Origin: Sphingobium sp. | GTDB taxonomy: Bacteria > Pseudomonadota > Alphaproteobacteria > Sphingomonadales > Sphingomonadaceae | Reading direction: 5' to 3' | Assembly: GCA_030148625.1 (NCBI GenBank) | Contig: JASBTC010000204.1 | Coordinates: 1 to 17,434, forward strand | DNA length: 17,434 nucleotides | Position numbers and translations under genes: made by a program | Shown: one piece after another, positions 7,808 through 15,379 of the stretch | Position numbering within the stretch: position 1 is the stretch's first letter | Layout: each line of letters starts with the position of its first letter | The notes under the pieces: generated by a model | The model's input: only the letters and a program-made list of their open reading frames with translations | What the model was told of the DNA's origin: nothing | Databases searched by the model: none

Positions 7808-7900
7808 ATGGCAAGCAAAAATCTGGAGCGCCCTGCCGGGGCTGCGCAAGACTGGACGATCCCGCAGGCGTGGGAGCGTTACACCGAGGCTGAGCACTAA
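7808..7900 (+). pseudogene. phhA: Remnant of the 5' end of phenylalanine 4-hydroxylase
   Basis: An ATG at 7808, preceded by GAGAGG at 7794-7799, opens a 30-codon frame ending in TAA. Its last part, DWTIPQAWERY followed by TEAEH, matches what I know as the start of bacterial phenylalanine 4-monooxygenase, where AEH is followed by a WDTLxxRQ segment. Nothing of the catalytic domain (the iron-binding HDVFGHVP region) is seen downstream, so this is only the first tenth of the gene. It is divergent from the Lrp-type relic, the common arrangement of an aromatic amino acid regulator and phhA. The start region and ribosome-binding site survive, so a short peptide could still be made. The match is from memory over about 20 residues. 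Confidence 0.6.
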
Positions 7901-8044
7901 CTGATCGGTCTTCCAAAGCTCCGCCTGTGCCAATGCCCCCAAGCGCTGGATCAAGTTGCGTCCCAGGGAATTCCCTGCCGGATAGCCCGCCCGCTATCGA
8001 GCGAGAAGTCTGCGACGATCCATCGCAATAACCACTCCGATGAT
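7901..8044. other. Stretch with no recognisable gene
   Basis: Between the phhA remnant and the palindrome array I find no frame with a recognisable family, no tRNA or rRNA signature and no clear insertion sequence ends. On the - strand a frame (7955 down to 7880) reads NLIQRLGALAQAELWKTDQLV, which looks protein-like and may be the relic of a further gene, but I cannot name it. The DNA is probably debris of the rearrangement that cut phhA. Confidence 0.35.
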
Positions 8045-8083
8045 CAGCATAATGCTGGCTTAACCATGCTGCGGTGCAGCATG
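8045..8083. promoter_or_regulatory. Array of four ATGCTG half-sites as two palindromes, candidate operator of the RTX gene
   Basis: CAGCATAATGCTG (8045-8057) is a perfect 6-1-6 palindrome. Seven bases later CATGCTGCGGTGCAGCATG (8065-8083) is a perfect 8-3-8 inverted repeat. The same hexamer ATGCTG, or its complement CAGCAT, is used in all four arms: 8045-8050, 8052-8057, 8066-8071 and 8077-8082. The array ends 50 bases before the RTX start codon. Shared half-sites in two spacings favour binding of two dimers of one regulator over a simple terminator; no T-run follows. Confidence 0.55.
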
Positions 8084-8133
8084 ACACCTTGATTGAGGTT
8101 AGCCTCGCCGCAACAGCAAAGGGGTCGTTCGTC

Positions 8134-10317
8134 ATGCCAAGCCTGTACATCTCGCCTACCGGATCCGGCGACAAAAGCGGCAGCGATATCAACAACGCAG
8201 CCTCGATCGGTTCGCTGAACACACTGATCGGAAAGGCGGGTCCGGGAGGCGAGGTCCTGCTGCTGGCCGACCAGGGCGACTACAACGTCACTGGCATCCT
8301 CGGCATCACCCGCGGCGGGGCGGAGGGCCAGCCCGTGGTGGTGCGCGGCATCGATTCCGGCGGCAATAGCATGGCCGCCCAATTCACCGGCTCGCGTCCC
8401 GCCGACTGGCAGGCGGGCGATGCCTCGGGCAACGAATTGTTCAAGCTCGGCGCGGGGGCGGACAATCTTGAATTTCGCGATCTCAGGATCGATAATGTCG
8501 GCACCGCTTTTCGGGTGACGGCCGATCTCGCGAACCTCCATATCGAGGATGTCGACGCAAATAATGTCCGCCGCTTCTTCGAGGATTATTCCAGCGCGCC
8601 TTCAGGCACCGCGACGATCACCGGGCTGACGATCCGCGACGTCGACGTCCAGGGATTCTCGAGGGTCGCGATCCGCCTCCAATATGACACGAACAATGTG
8701 GTGATCGACAATGTCACCGCCGACATGGCCGGACAAACGGGCGACGACCTGCCCGCGGGCGTCCATCTCGATGGCACCGTTCACAATGTCACGCTGAACC
8801 AGGTGGTGATGAAGAATGTCCAAAGCACCGCTGGCGCCTATTTCAACGGCGACGGCTTCGCCACCGAGCGCGGCGTCTATAACGTGCGCTTCATCGATAC
8901 GGTCGCGCGGGGCAACAGCGACGGCGGCTATGACCTCAAGTCAAGCGGCACCTTGGTCGTCCGCGCGCTCAGCGAGGAGAATGGCCGCAACTACCGGCTT
9001 TGGGGGGATGCTACGCTGATCGACTCGGTCGGCCTGAACCCGGTGCTACGCGGCGGCATCTCCGAGCAGAACCAGCTCTGGCTCGACGACGCCGCCAACG
9101 TCACCGTGATCGGCGGTCGCTTCGACGATGCCGGATCGCGTACCAAGGTCATTTCCTCGCAGGGGCGGCTTACCTTGCAGGGCGTCGCGATCACCCGGTC
9201 CGAACTCTCGACGCTCGCTACCCGCGATTCGCTTCCCGGCCTGGACGGCATCGAGACGATTCGCGAGACGCTGACCGTCGATCGGGGCGACGCCTCGCCC
9301 GGCGCGACCGATTATATCGCGCTGCTTCCCCTGCCCGCCACCGCCACGGCGGATGCGCTGCTTGGTACCGCAGGCGACGACATCTTCCTTGTCGATAACG
9401 CCGGCGACCGGATCACCGAGGCCGCCAACGCCGGGTTCGACCGCGTCGAGACGACGCTGGACAGCTACACGCTCGCCGGCAATGTCGAGGCGCTGATCCG
9501 CCGCGGCGCCGCTGATTTTATGGGCAATGGCAACGCTCTTGCCAATGTGATGATCGGCGGCGCGGGCAGTGACGCTTTGAACGGGCTCGGCGGCAATGAC
9601 GACATCGCCGGCAATTCGGGCGACGATATGCTCTCGGGCGGCAATGGCGAGGATCTGCTATCCGGCCAATCGGGTTCCGACGTGCTGCTCGGCGGCTGGC
9701 AGTCGGACACGCTCTCCGGCGGCACGGGCGCGGACCGGCTGGTCGGCGACCAGGAATGGCTCAGCAGCCAGGGCGCAAACGACCGGCTCGACGGCGGCGA
9801 CGATGCCGACCTACTGATCGGCGATGCGACCAATATCTATGGCAGCGGCAAGGGGGGCAGCGACCGGCTGACCGGCGGCGCGGGCGATGACATATTGATC
9901 GGCGACGGCGACGTGATGACGGACGGCGCCAGGGGCGGCGCCGACACGCTGGAGGGCGGCGACGGCAATGACTGGCTCTATGGCGACGGCCGGGAGTCGA
10001 CCGCGACTGTGACCGGCGGCGCCGACAAGCTCTATGGCGGCGACGGCCGCGATCATCTGATCGGCGGCGGCGGCAACGACCTGCTTGCGGGCGGCGCGGA
10101 CGCCGACTGGTTCGTTTTCGCGCCCGGCTCGGGTGCCGACGAGATCAGCGACTTCACCTCGGGCGCGGACCATATCGATCTCAGCGCCTTCGATATCGCC
10201 TTTGAGCAACTCGGTTTCGCGACGAGCGCCGACGGAGTCCGCATCACCATGGGCGCGGACAGCATCTTCGTTCGCGGCGCGCAGGGGTTTTCGCCCGAAG
10301 ATTTCGTCTTTGGCTGA
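8134..10317 (+). CDS. Secreted beta-helix/RTX calcium-binding protein (727 aa)
   Basis: I place the start at ATG 8134 (MPSLYISPTGSG) because AAAGGGG (8118-8124) precedes it and the large paralogue starts the same way; the frame is open 20 codons further up. Residues 1 to about 390 form a right-handed parallel beta-helix with short repeating N/D-V-x-I turns. The block NGDGFATERG...NSDGGYDLKS (about 238-272) resembles the calcium-site region of family 9 pectate lyases. From about 406 come a DDIFLVDNAGDRITE unit and then GGxGxDxLxG nonapeptide repeats (about 474-659) that fold on calcium outside the cell. The end, FVFAPGSGADEISDF to EDFVFG, is the usual type I secretion signal. I see no cysteine and no Sec signal, as expected for a type I substrate. 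It probably binds, cleaves or epimerises an extracellular polysaccharide; that is inference. The HlyB-type exporter further on is the likely transporter. Confidence 0.85.
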   Translation: MPSLYISPTGSGDKSGSDINNAASIGSLNTLIGKAGPGGEVLLLADQGDYNVTGILGITRGGAEGQPVVVRGIDSGGNSMAAQFTGSRPADWQAGDASGNELFKLGAGADNLEFRDLRIDNVGTAFRVTADLANLHIEDVDANNVRRFFEDYSSAPSGTATITGLTIRDVDVQGFSRVAIRLQYDTNNVVIDNVTADMAGQTGDDLPAGVHLDGTVHNVTLNQVVMKNVQSTAGAYFNGDGFATERGVYNVRFIDTVARGNSDGGYDLKSSGTLVVRALSEENGRNYRLWGDATLIDSVGLNPVLRGGISEQNQLWLDDAANVTVIGGRFDDAGSRTKVISSQGRLTLQGVAITRSELSTLATRDSLPGLDGIETIRETLTVDRGDASPGATDYIALLPLPATATADALLGTAGDDIFLVDNAGDRITEAANAGFDRVETTLDSYTLAGNVEALIRRGAADFMGNGNALANVMIGGAGSDALNGLGGNDDIAGNSGDDMLSGGNGEDLLSGQSGSDVLLGGWQSDTLSGGTGADRLVGDQEWLSSQGANDRLDGGDDADLLIGDATNIYGSGKGGSDRLTGGAGDDILIGDGDVMTDGARGGADTLEGGDGNDWLYGDGRESTATVTGGADKLYGGDGRDHLIGGGGNDLLAGGADADWFVFAPGSGADEISDFTSGADHIDLSAFDIAFEQLGFATSADGVRITMGADSIFVRGAQGFSPEDFVFG

Positions 10318-10335
10318 GGCTCAGCCGAAAACGAA
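10303..10335. terminator. Inverted repeat joining the stop codons of two convergent RTX genes
   Basis: The core GGCTGAGGCTCAGCC (10312-10326) contains both stop codons, TGA of the + gene and TCA (TGA on the other strand) of the - gene. It extends outward to arms 10303-10317 and 10321-10335 with one mismatch and one possible G-U pair in the + transcript. It exists because both genes end in the same DFVFG-stop. It could slow or end transcription from both sides, but no T-run follows on either strand. Confidence 0.45.
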
Positions 10336-13300
10336 GTCCGCCTGATCGAGCGCGGTGACGCCGCGCACGAAGATCGTATCGGTGCCGCCCAGCTGGATCG
10401 TTACCCCCGCGCTGCTCGTGGTGAAGCGCAGCGCCTCATAAGCGATGTCAAAGGCGCTGAGGTCGATCCGGTCGGCCCCGGCGCCGCCGCGGGTGAAGTC
10501 GGTGATTTCGTCGGCGCCCGAGCCGCGCGCAAAGACGAAGCGGTCGCTCCCGCCGCCGCCGGTCAGCTTGTCAGCGCCGCCCCGCGCGCCAGCCGCCATG
10601 GTCATCGCGTCGCCGACCAGCACGTCGTTGCCGAGCCCGCCAATCAGCGTGTCGGCGCCGCCGATCCCGCTCGCGGTCATGCTCATTCCGTCGCCGACCA
10701 ATATGTCGTCGCCATCGCCGCCGTCGAGCGTGTCTCTCGCAGCAAGCGACGAGACCCACTCGGTATCCCCGACCAGAAGGTCGTTGCCCGCGCCGCCATA
10801 TAGCCGGTCGGTCTGCTGGCCACCGTAAAGCGTGTCGTCACCGTTCTCGCCGTAGAGCCCATCCTCATTCTTGCCACCGTCGAGCCGGTCGTTGTCGGTG
10901 CCGCCGCGCAGCGTGTCGTTGCCGTCGTCGCCGGAGAGCGCGTCCTCGCCTTCGCCGCCGGTCAGTATATTGGCCCCTTGGCTGCCGAGCAGCACATCGG
11001 CAAAGGCCGAGCCCTGGGCATTCTCGATACTGACCAGCCGGTCGCCCATGGCATCGCCGCCGGTCGCGGTCTGGGCGCGCAGATTGACCAGCACCCCGCC
11101 GAGCGAGCCGGCATATTCCGCGGTGTCCGATCCCGCGCCCCCGTCGAGCAGATCGCCGCCCGCCCCGCCGCGCAGCACGTCCGCGCCATCTCCGCCGGCC
11201 AGCCGATCCTCGCCGCCGCTGCCAACGACGAAATTGTCGAGCGCATTGCCCGTCATCGTCGCGCCGATCGTCCCGGTATAGACCAGTTCCTCGATATTTG
11301 CGCCGAGCGTGTAGCTGGTCGCGGCGGTGCGGATACGGTCGCGCCCCTCCCCCGCCGCCTCGATCACCTGGTCGCCGGCCTCGTATACAACATAGAGGTC
11401 GTTGCCGGTGCCGCCGCGCAGCAGGTCGTTGCCGCCGCCGCCGTCGAGCTGATCGTCGCCAGCGCCGCCGAACAAGAGATCGTCGCCGCCCCGCCCATAG
11501 AGGATGTCGCCGACCAGCGGATCGTCGCCGCCGGTAATGCTGTCGGCATAGTTGGAGCCGATCACGGTCTCGATGTCGACCAGCCGGTCGCCCTCGGCCT
11601 CGCCGCCGTGATTGACGTTGGTGACAAGGTTCACGGCGATCGCGGCGGACTTGGTATAGTCGACCTGGTCGCGTCCCGCCCCGCCGTCGAGCAGGTCCGC
11701 GCCCGCGCCTCCCACCAGCTTGTCGTCGCCGTCGAGCCCATAAAGCGCGTCGTCCGCCGCCTTGCCGTAGAGGCTGTTGTCGAGCGCATTGCCGGTGCCG
11801 ACAAAGCCGCCGCTACCGACATAGCTCAGGTCCTCGACCCCGTCGGCAAGCGTCAGCGCGGACAGGGTCGTGCGCACGATATCGACCCCGCCGCCGACCG
11901 TCTCGGTCACCTGGTCGCCGGCATTGTCGACCACATAGGAGTCGTCACCCGTGCCGCCGATCATCACATCCGCGCTGGCGCCGCCGTCAAGCGTGTCGTT
12001 GCCCGCGCCGCCCTCGAACCGGTTGGCGTTCGCGTCGCCCGTCAGCGTGTCGGCGAAGGCGCTGCCGACAACGCCCTCGATCCCGGCAATGCTGTCGCCT
12101 TGCGCATCGCCGCCAGACAGGATGCTGGTCGCGAGGTTGACCGTCACGCCCGCGGCGCTGCCCGAATAAACCGCGATGTCAAAGCCGCCCGCGCCGTCCA
12201 GCCGGTCGCCCGCCGCGCCGCCGACCAGTATCTGGTCCGCCCCGTCGCCGACGATCGTATCGGCAAAGCTGGTGCCGATGAACCGCTCAACGCCCTCGAA
12301 CCGGTCGCCCTCGGCATCGCCGCCGCTGCTCGCGCCGGTCTGGAGATTGATCGAGACGGCACCCGCATTGGCGCTATAATCGACCGTATCGATGCCTTCC
12401 CCGCCGATCAGCACATCGGCGCTCGCGCCGCCCTGAAGCAGATCGTCACCGCCGCGCCCGTCGAGCCGATCCGCGCCCGCACCGCCGTACAGCGCCTCGT
12501 CGGCCCCCACGCCGGCCAGCACATCGTCGAAGGCCGAGCCCACCAGCGCCTCGATGCTCAACAGCCGGTCGCCCGCTGCATCGCCGGTGCCGCCCTGCAC
12601 CGACAGGGCAAGGTCGACCTGCACCGCCGCCGCCGAGCCCGAATAATCGGCCGTATCAAGGCCATCGCGCCCATTGATCATGTCCGCGCCCTGGCCGCCG
12701 AGTAGCAAGTTGCCGCCGGCGTCGCCGTTCAACACATCGTCGAACGCCGAGCCGATCAAGCCCTCGATCGCGACGAGCGTCACCCCGCCCGAAGCCGTGC
12801 CCGCCGCAAGATCCGCTGTCACTGCGCCCGCGGCGGTCGAAAAGTCGGCAACGTCAGAGCCCGCGCCGCCGTCGAGCCGGTCCGCCCCGCCGTTGCCAGC
12901 CAGCCGGTCGTCCCCGTCGCCGCCCGACAACACATTGACCGCGCCATCGCCGACCAGCGCGTCGCCAAACCCACTACCGACCAGATTCTCGATCCCCGTC
13001 AGCACATCGCCCGCGGCATCGCCGTCGCTGCCGGTGCCGCCCAGCACGGCGGTCACCGCCCCGGCGCTCGCCGAATAATCGGCGGTGTCAGTCCCGGCGC
13101 CGCCGGTCAGCCGGTCCGCGCCAGCGCCGCCGATCAGCACATTGTCGAAACCGTCGCCGGTTAGCACATCGCCGAAGCGCGAGCCGATCAACCGCTCGAC
13201 CCCTTGCAGCCGGTCGCCCTGAGCATCGCCGCCGCTTCCGGTGCCCGCGGCAAGATCGACTGTGACCGCACCCCCGCTGCCCGAATAATCCGCGCTGTCG

Positions 13301-15132
13301 ACCCCGGCGCCGCCGACCAGCATGTCGGCACCCGCGCCGCCGACCAGCAAATCGTCGCCGCCGCGCCCGTCGATCCGGTCGTCGCCCGCGCCGCCGCCGA
13401 TCCAGTCCGCGCCTTCATTACCCGACAGCATATCGCCAAAGTCCGAGCCTTCGACGCCCTCGATCCCGATCAGCCGGTCGCCCGCCGCCTCTCCGCCACT
13501 CGCCGCGCCATCGGCGAGATCGACAACCACCGCCGCGCTGCTGCTGCCATAGTCCACCCGATCGATACCAGCACCGCCGTCGAGCAAGTCCGCGCCCGCA
13601 CCGCCGTCGAGCATGTCATCGCCGGCACCGCCCGAAAGCGCATCGTCGCCCGCGCCGCCGAACAGCCGGTTAGCGCGCGCGTCGCCTGCAAGGACGTCGG
13701 CGAAGGCCGAGCCCTCAACATCCTCGAACCCGTCGAACAGGTCGCCCGCGGCATCGCCGCCGCTGGCGGAGAGCCGCATCAGATCGACCCGCACCGCAGC
13801 ATCGCTGCCGGCGTAGCTGAGCAGATCGCGCCCGGCGCCGCCGACCAATATGTCTGCGCCCGAACCGCCGGTCAGTACGTCGTCGCCGGCATTGCCGATC
13901 ATCATGTCATCGCCGGCATCGCCGATCAGCAAATCGACGCCCGCAGTGCCGCCGATCAGGTCATCGCCCGCCGTCCCCGCCGCGACCACCACGCGCTGCC
14001 CGCCCAGCGTCAGCACCGATCCCGTGCCTCTTTTCCAGGTCAGCGCGCCCGCGCCGGTGGCAAGGCCATAGTCCTGCACCGTCAGCGCGCCGTTCCTCTC
14101 GGCAAGGTTGAACAAAGTCGGCGAGCCGGGATCGGAGAAGAACGCCCCGTCGATCGTCGCGCTTGCGCCCTCGGCCAGCCAGATATGCTCGCGATTGCCG
14201 CCTGCCAGCGGCGCGCCCGCGTCGAGGCTGACGATGTTGCTGAGCTCAGCGCCCGTGCCCCACAGCCGGATGTTGCGGCCATTGCCCGAGACGATCGCCC
14301 CGTCGACCACGATGTTGTCGCTCTTCAGGTCGAGCCCGCCATCGCTGTTGCCCGTCGCGATCACGTCGCGCAGCGTGATGTCGTATGTGCCGCGCTCGGT
14401 CGCGAAGCCGTCGCCGTTGCGATAGTGGTTCACCGTGTCGAGCGCGTTGCGCATGGCGACGCGATCGATCGTCACGTCGTGCGCGGTGCCGGTGATGTGA
14501 ACGCCGATCGCGAAATTGTCGCCATCCTGAAACTGGCTGTCGCCGCGCACATCCTCGATCAGCACATTATTCGTATCGTACTGGATGCGGATCGCGCCCT
14601 TGGAATAGCCGGCGACGGCGACGTCGCGGATCGTCAGCCCGGTAATCGTCGCGCTGGAATTGGCGCCGGAGACCATATTGTCGAAGAAGCGTGAGACGTT
14701 CGCGGCCTCGATATGCTCGATCGCCAGATTCTGCACGTCCGCCCCCACGCGAAAGGCTGTGCCGACATTCTCGAAGGCCAGATCGCTGAAGCGCAGATTG
14801 TTCGCACCACCGAGCAGGCGAAAGACCTCTTCGCCCGGGAGGGTGGCCGGGTCGAATGGCTCCGTCCTGGTCCCGGCGATGGTCGCCGCCATCGCATTGC
14901 CCGCGCTGTCGACCCCGCGGATCGTCACGGGCGCGCTCGCCGTCCCCCCGGCGACGATCGCCAGCGCCCCGGTCGGCGCGCTATAGTCTCCCTGATCGGC
15001 GAGCAGCAGCACCTGCCCGCCCGGTCCCGCCGCCGCGATCAGCTGCGGCAGGTCATCCAGCATCGCAGCGTTCGCGGCGCTCGAGCCGTCGCCCGAACCG
15101 CTGCCGGTCGGTGAGATGTAGAGGGTGGGCAT
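10321..15132 (-). CDS. Giant secreted beta-helix/RTX calcium-binding protein (1603 aa)
   Basis: The ATG at 15130-15132 has GGGAG seven bases before it and gives MPTLYISPTGSG, aligned with the start of the smaller paralogue. The frame is open 31 codons further up, but that stretch holds two cysteines whereas I see none in the rest, which supports the later start. Residues 1 to about 370 are the same beta-helix domain, with NGDGFATERG again at about residue 238 and NSDGGLDLKS behind it. From about 385 on come RTX nonapeptides interleaved with about ten larger units of the form DYSxSxxAVxVDLxxGxxSGGDAxGDRL, each closing with an IExxxGSxFxDxLxGD strand and more GGxGxD turns. Two units carry a long VVDNAGDQV insert. 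The last 200 residues, including the FVFARGSGADEITDF secretion signal, match the small paralogue. Likely an exported adhesin-like or polysaccharide-active protein; activity unproven. Confidence 0.86.
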   Translation of the reverse strand: MPTLYISPTGSGSGDGSSAANAAMLDDLPQLIAAAGPGGQVLLLADQGDYSAPTGALAIVAGGTASAPVTIRGVDSAGNAMAATIAGTRTEPFDPATLPGEEVFRLLGGANNLRFSDLAFENVGTAFRVGADVQNLAIEHIEAANVSRFFDNMVSGANSSATITGLTIRDVAVAGYSKGAIRIQYDTNNVLIEDVRGDSQFQDGDNFAIGVHITGTAHDVTIDRVAMRNALDTVNHYRNGDGFATERGTYDITLRDVIATGNSDGGLDLKSDNIVVDGAIVSGNGRNIRLWGTGAELSNIVSLDAGAPLAGGNREHIWLAEGASATIDGAFFSDPGSPTLFNLAERNGALTVQDYGLATGAGALTWKRGTGSVLTLGGQRVVVAAGTAGDDLIGGTAGVDLLIGDAGDDMMIGNAGDDVLTGGSGADILVGGAGRDLLSYAGSDAAVRVDLMRLSASGGDAAGDLFDGFEDVEGSAFADVLAGDARANRLFGGAGDDALSGGAGDDMLDGGAGADLLDGGAGIDRVDYGSSSAAVVVDLADGAASGGEAAGDRLIGIEGVEGSDFGDMLSGNEGADWIGGGAGDDRIDGRGGDDLLVGGAGADMLVGGAGVDSADYSGSGGAVTVDLAAGTGSGGDAQGDRLQGVERLIGSRFGDVLTGDGFDNVLIGGAGADRLTGGAGTDTADYSASAGAVTAVLGGTGSDGDAAGDVLTGIENLVGSGFGDALVGDGAVNVLSGGDGDDRLAGNGGADRLDGGAGSDVADFSTAAGAVTADLAAGTASGGVTLVAIEGLIGSAFDDVLNGDAGGNLLLGGQGADMINGRDGLDTADYSGSAAAVQVDLALSVQGGTGDAAGDRLLSIEALVGSAFDDVLAGVGADEALYGGAGADRLDGRGGDDLLQGGASADVLIGGEGIDTVDYSANAGAVSINLQTGASSGGDAEGDRFEGVERFIGTSFADTIVGDGADQILVGGAAGDRLDGAGGFDIAVYSGSAAGVTVNLATSILSGGDAQGDSIAGIEGVVGSAFADTLTGDANANRFEGGAGNDTLDGGASADVMIGGTGDDSYVVDNAGDQVTETVGGGVDIVRTTLSALTLADGVEDLSYVGSGGFVGTGNALDNSLYGKAADDALYGLDGDDKLVGGAGADLLDGGAGRDQVDYTKSAAIAVNLVTNVNHGGEAEGDRLVDIETVIGSNYADSITGGDDPLVGDILYGRGGDDLLFGGAGDDQLDGGGGNDLLRGGTGNDLYVVYEAGDQVIEAAGEGRDRIRTAATSYTLGANIEELVYTGTIGATMTGNALDNFVVGSGGEDRLAGGDGADVLRGGAGGDLLDGGAGSDTAEYAGSLGGVLVNLRAQTATGGDAMGDRLVSIENAQGSAFADVLLGSQGANILTGGEGEDALSGDDGNDTLRGGTDNDRLDGGKNEDGLYGENGDDTLYGGQQTDRLYGGAGNDLLVGDTEWVSSLAARDTLDGGDGDDILVGDGMSMTASGIGGADTLIGGLGNDVLVGDAMTMAAGARGGADKLTGGGGSDRFVFARGSGADEITDFTRGGAGADRIDLSAFDIAYEALRFTTSSAGVTIQLGGTDTIFVRGVTALDQADFVFG

Positions 15133-15379
15133 GGCAGGGCTCCCGTCATAAGCCTTAAAACACACCCCCCACTTGATCGCGACCAGACAGCCCGCCATGG
15201 CATCGGGGTCAACCATTTGCTGCACCTGCGAACGCCGAATCGCCCCTTTGCTCCGACGACCGGAGCGGCGGCGCCTTCGCTCGCCAGTCTTTGGCCGCTA
15301 CCAAGGTTGGTGCCGGACGATTCACCTTGCCGCACCCCGCAGATTGTCGACGCCTGAAGAACCCGATCGGAGACCCACC
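15133..15379. promoter_or_regulatory. Divergent intergenic region between the giant RTX gene and its exporter
   Basis: These 247 bases must hold the promoters of the RTX gene (- strand) and the permease/ATPase gene (+ strand). The one structure I can see is GCTCCG-ACGAC-CGGAGC at 15250-15266, a 6-base stem with a 5-base loop near the middle. No close -10/-35 match is convincing. The ATGCTG array found before the smaller RTX gene is not repeated here, so the two RTX genes may be controlled differently. Confidence 0.4.

Noticed and set aside
7901..8044. Possible insertion sequence between the phhA remnant and the RTX gene
   Set aside because: I found no terminal inverted repeats, target-site duplication or transposase motif; the short protein-like - strand frame could not be assigned.
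8074..8133. Start of the smaller RTX gene at 8074
   Set aside because: That codon lies inside the inverted repeat at 8065-8083 and lacks a ribosome-binding site; ATG 8134 has AAAGGGG at the proper distance and matches the paralogue.
10978..12705. A 575-codon open frame on the + strand opposite the giant RTX gene
   Set aside because: It is the antisense shadow of repeated GGxGxD codons in GC-rich DNA. The product is low-complexity (rich in A, V, D, R), has no recognisable domain, and the RTX protein on the other strand is clearly real.
10345..13900. Possible CRISPR-like or satellite array because of the regular pattern of gccgccgtcgag-type words
   Set aside because: The periodicity is that of RTX nonapeptide codons in an intact reading frame; there are no constant repeats with unique spacers.
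13204..14694. A 496-codon open frame on the + strand opposite the RTX and beta-helix coding part
   Set aside because: Same cause as the frame at 10978-12705: codon bias of the true gene keeps the opposite frame open. No family resemblance and no ribosome-binding site of note.
15133..15225. 31-codon upstream extension of the giant RTX frame
   Set aside because: It contains two cysteines and has no counterpart in the paralogue; the ATG at 15132 has a good ribosome-binding site and the shared MPTLYISPTG start.
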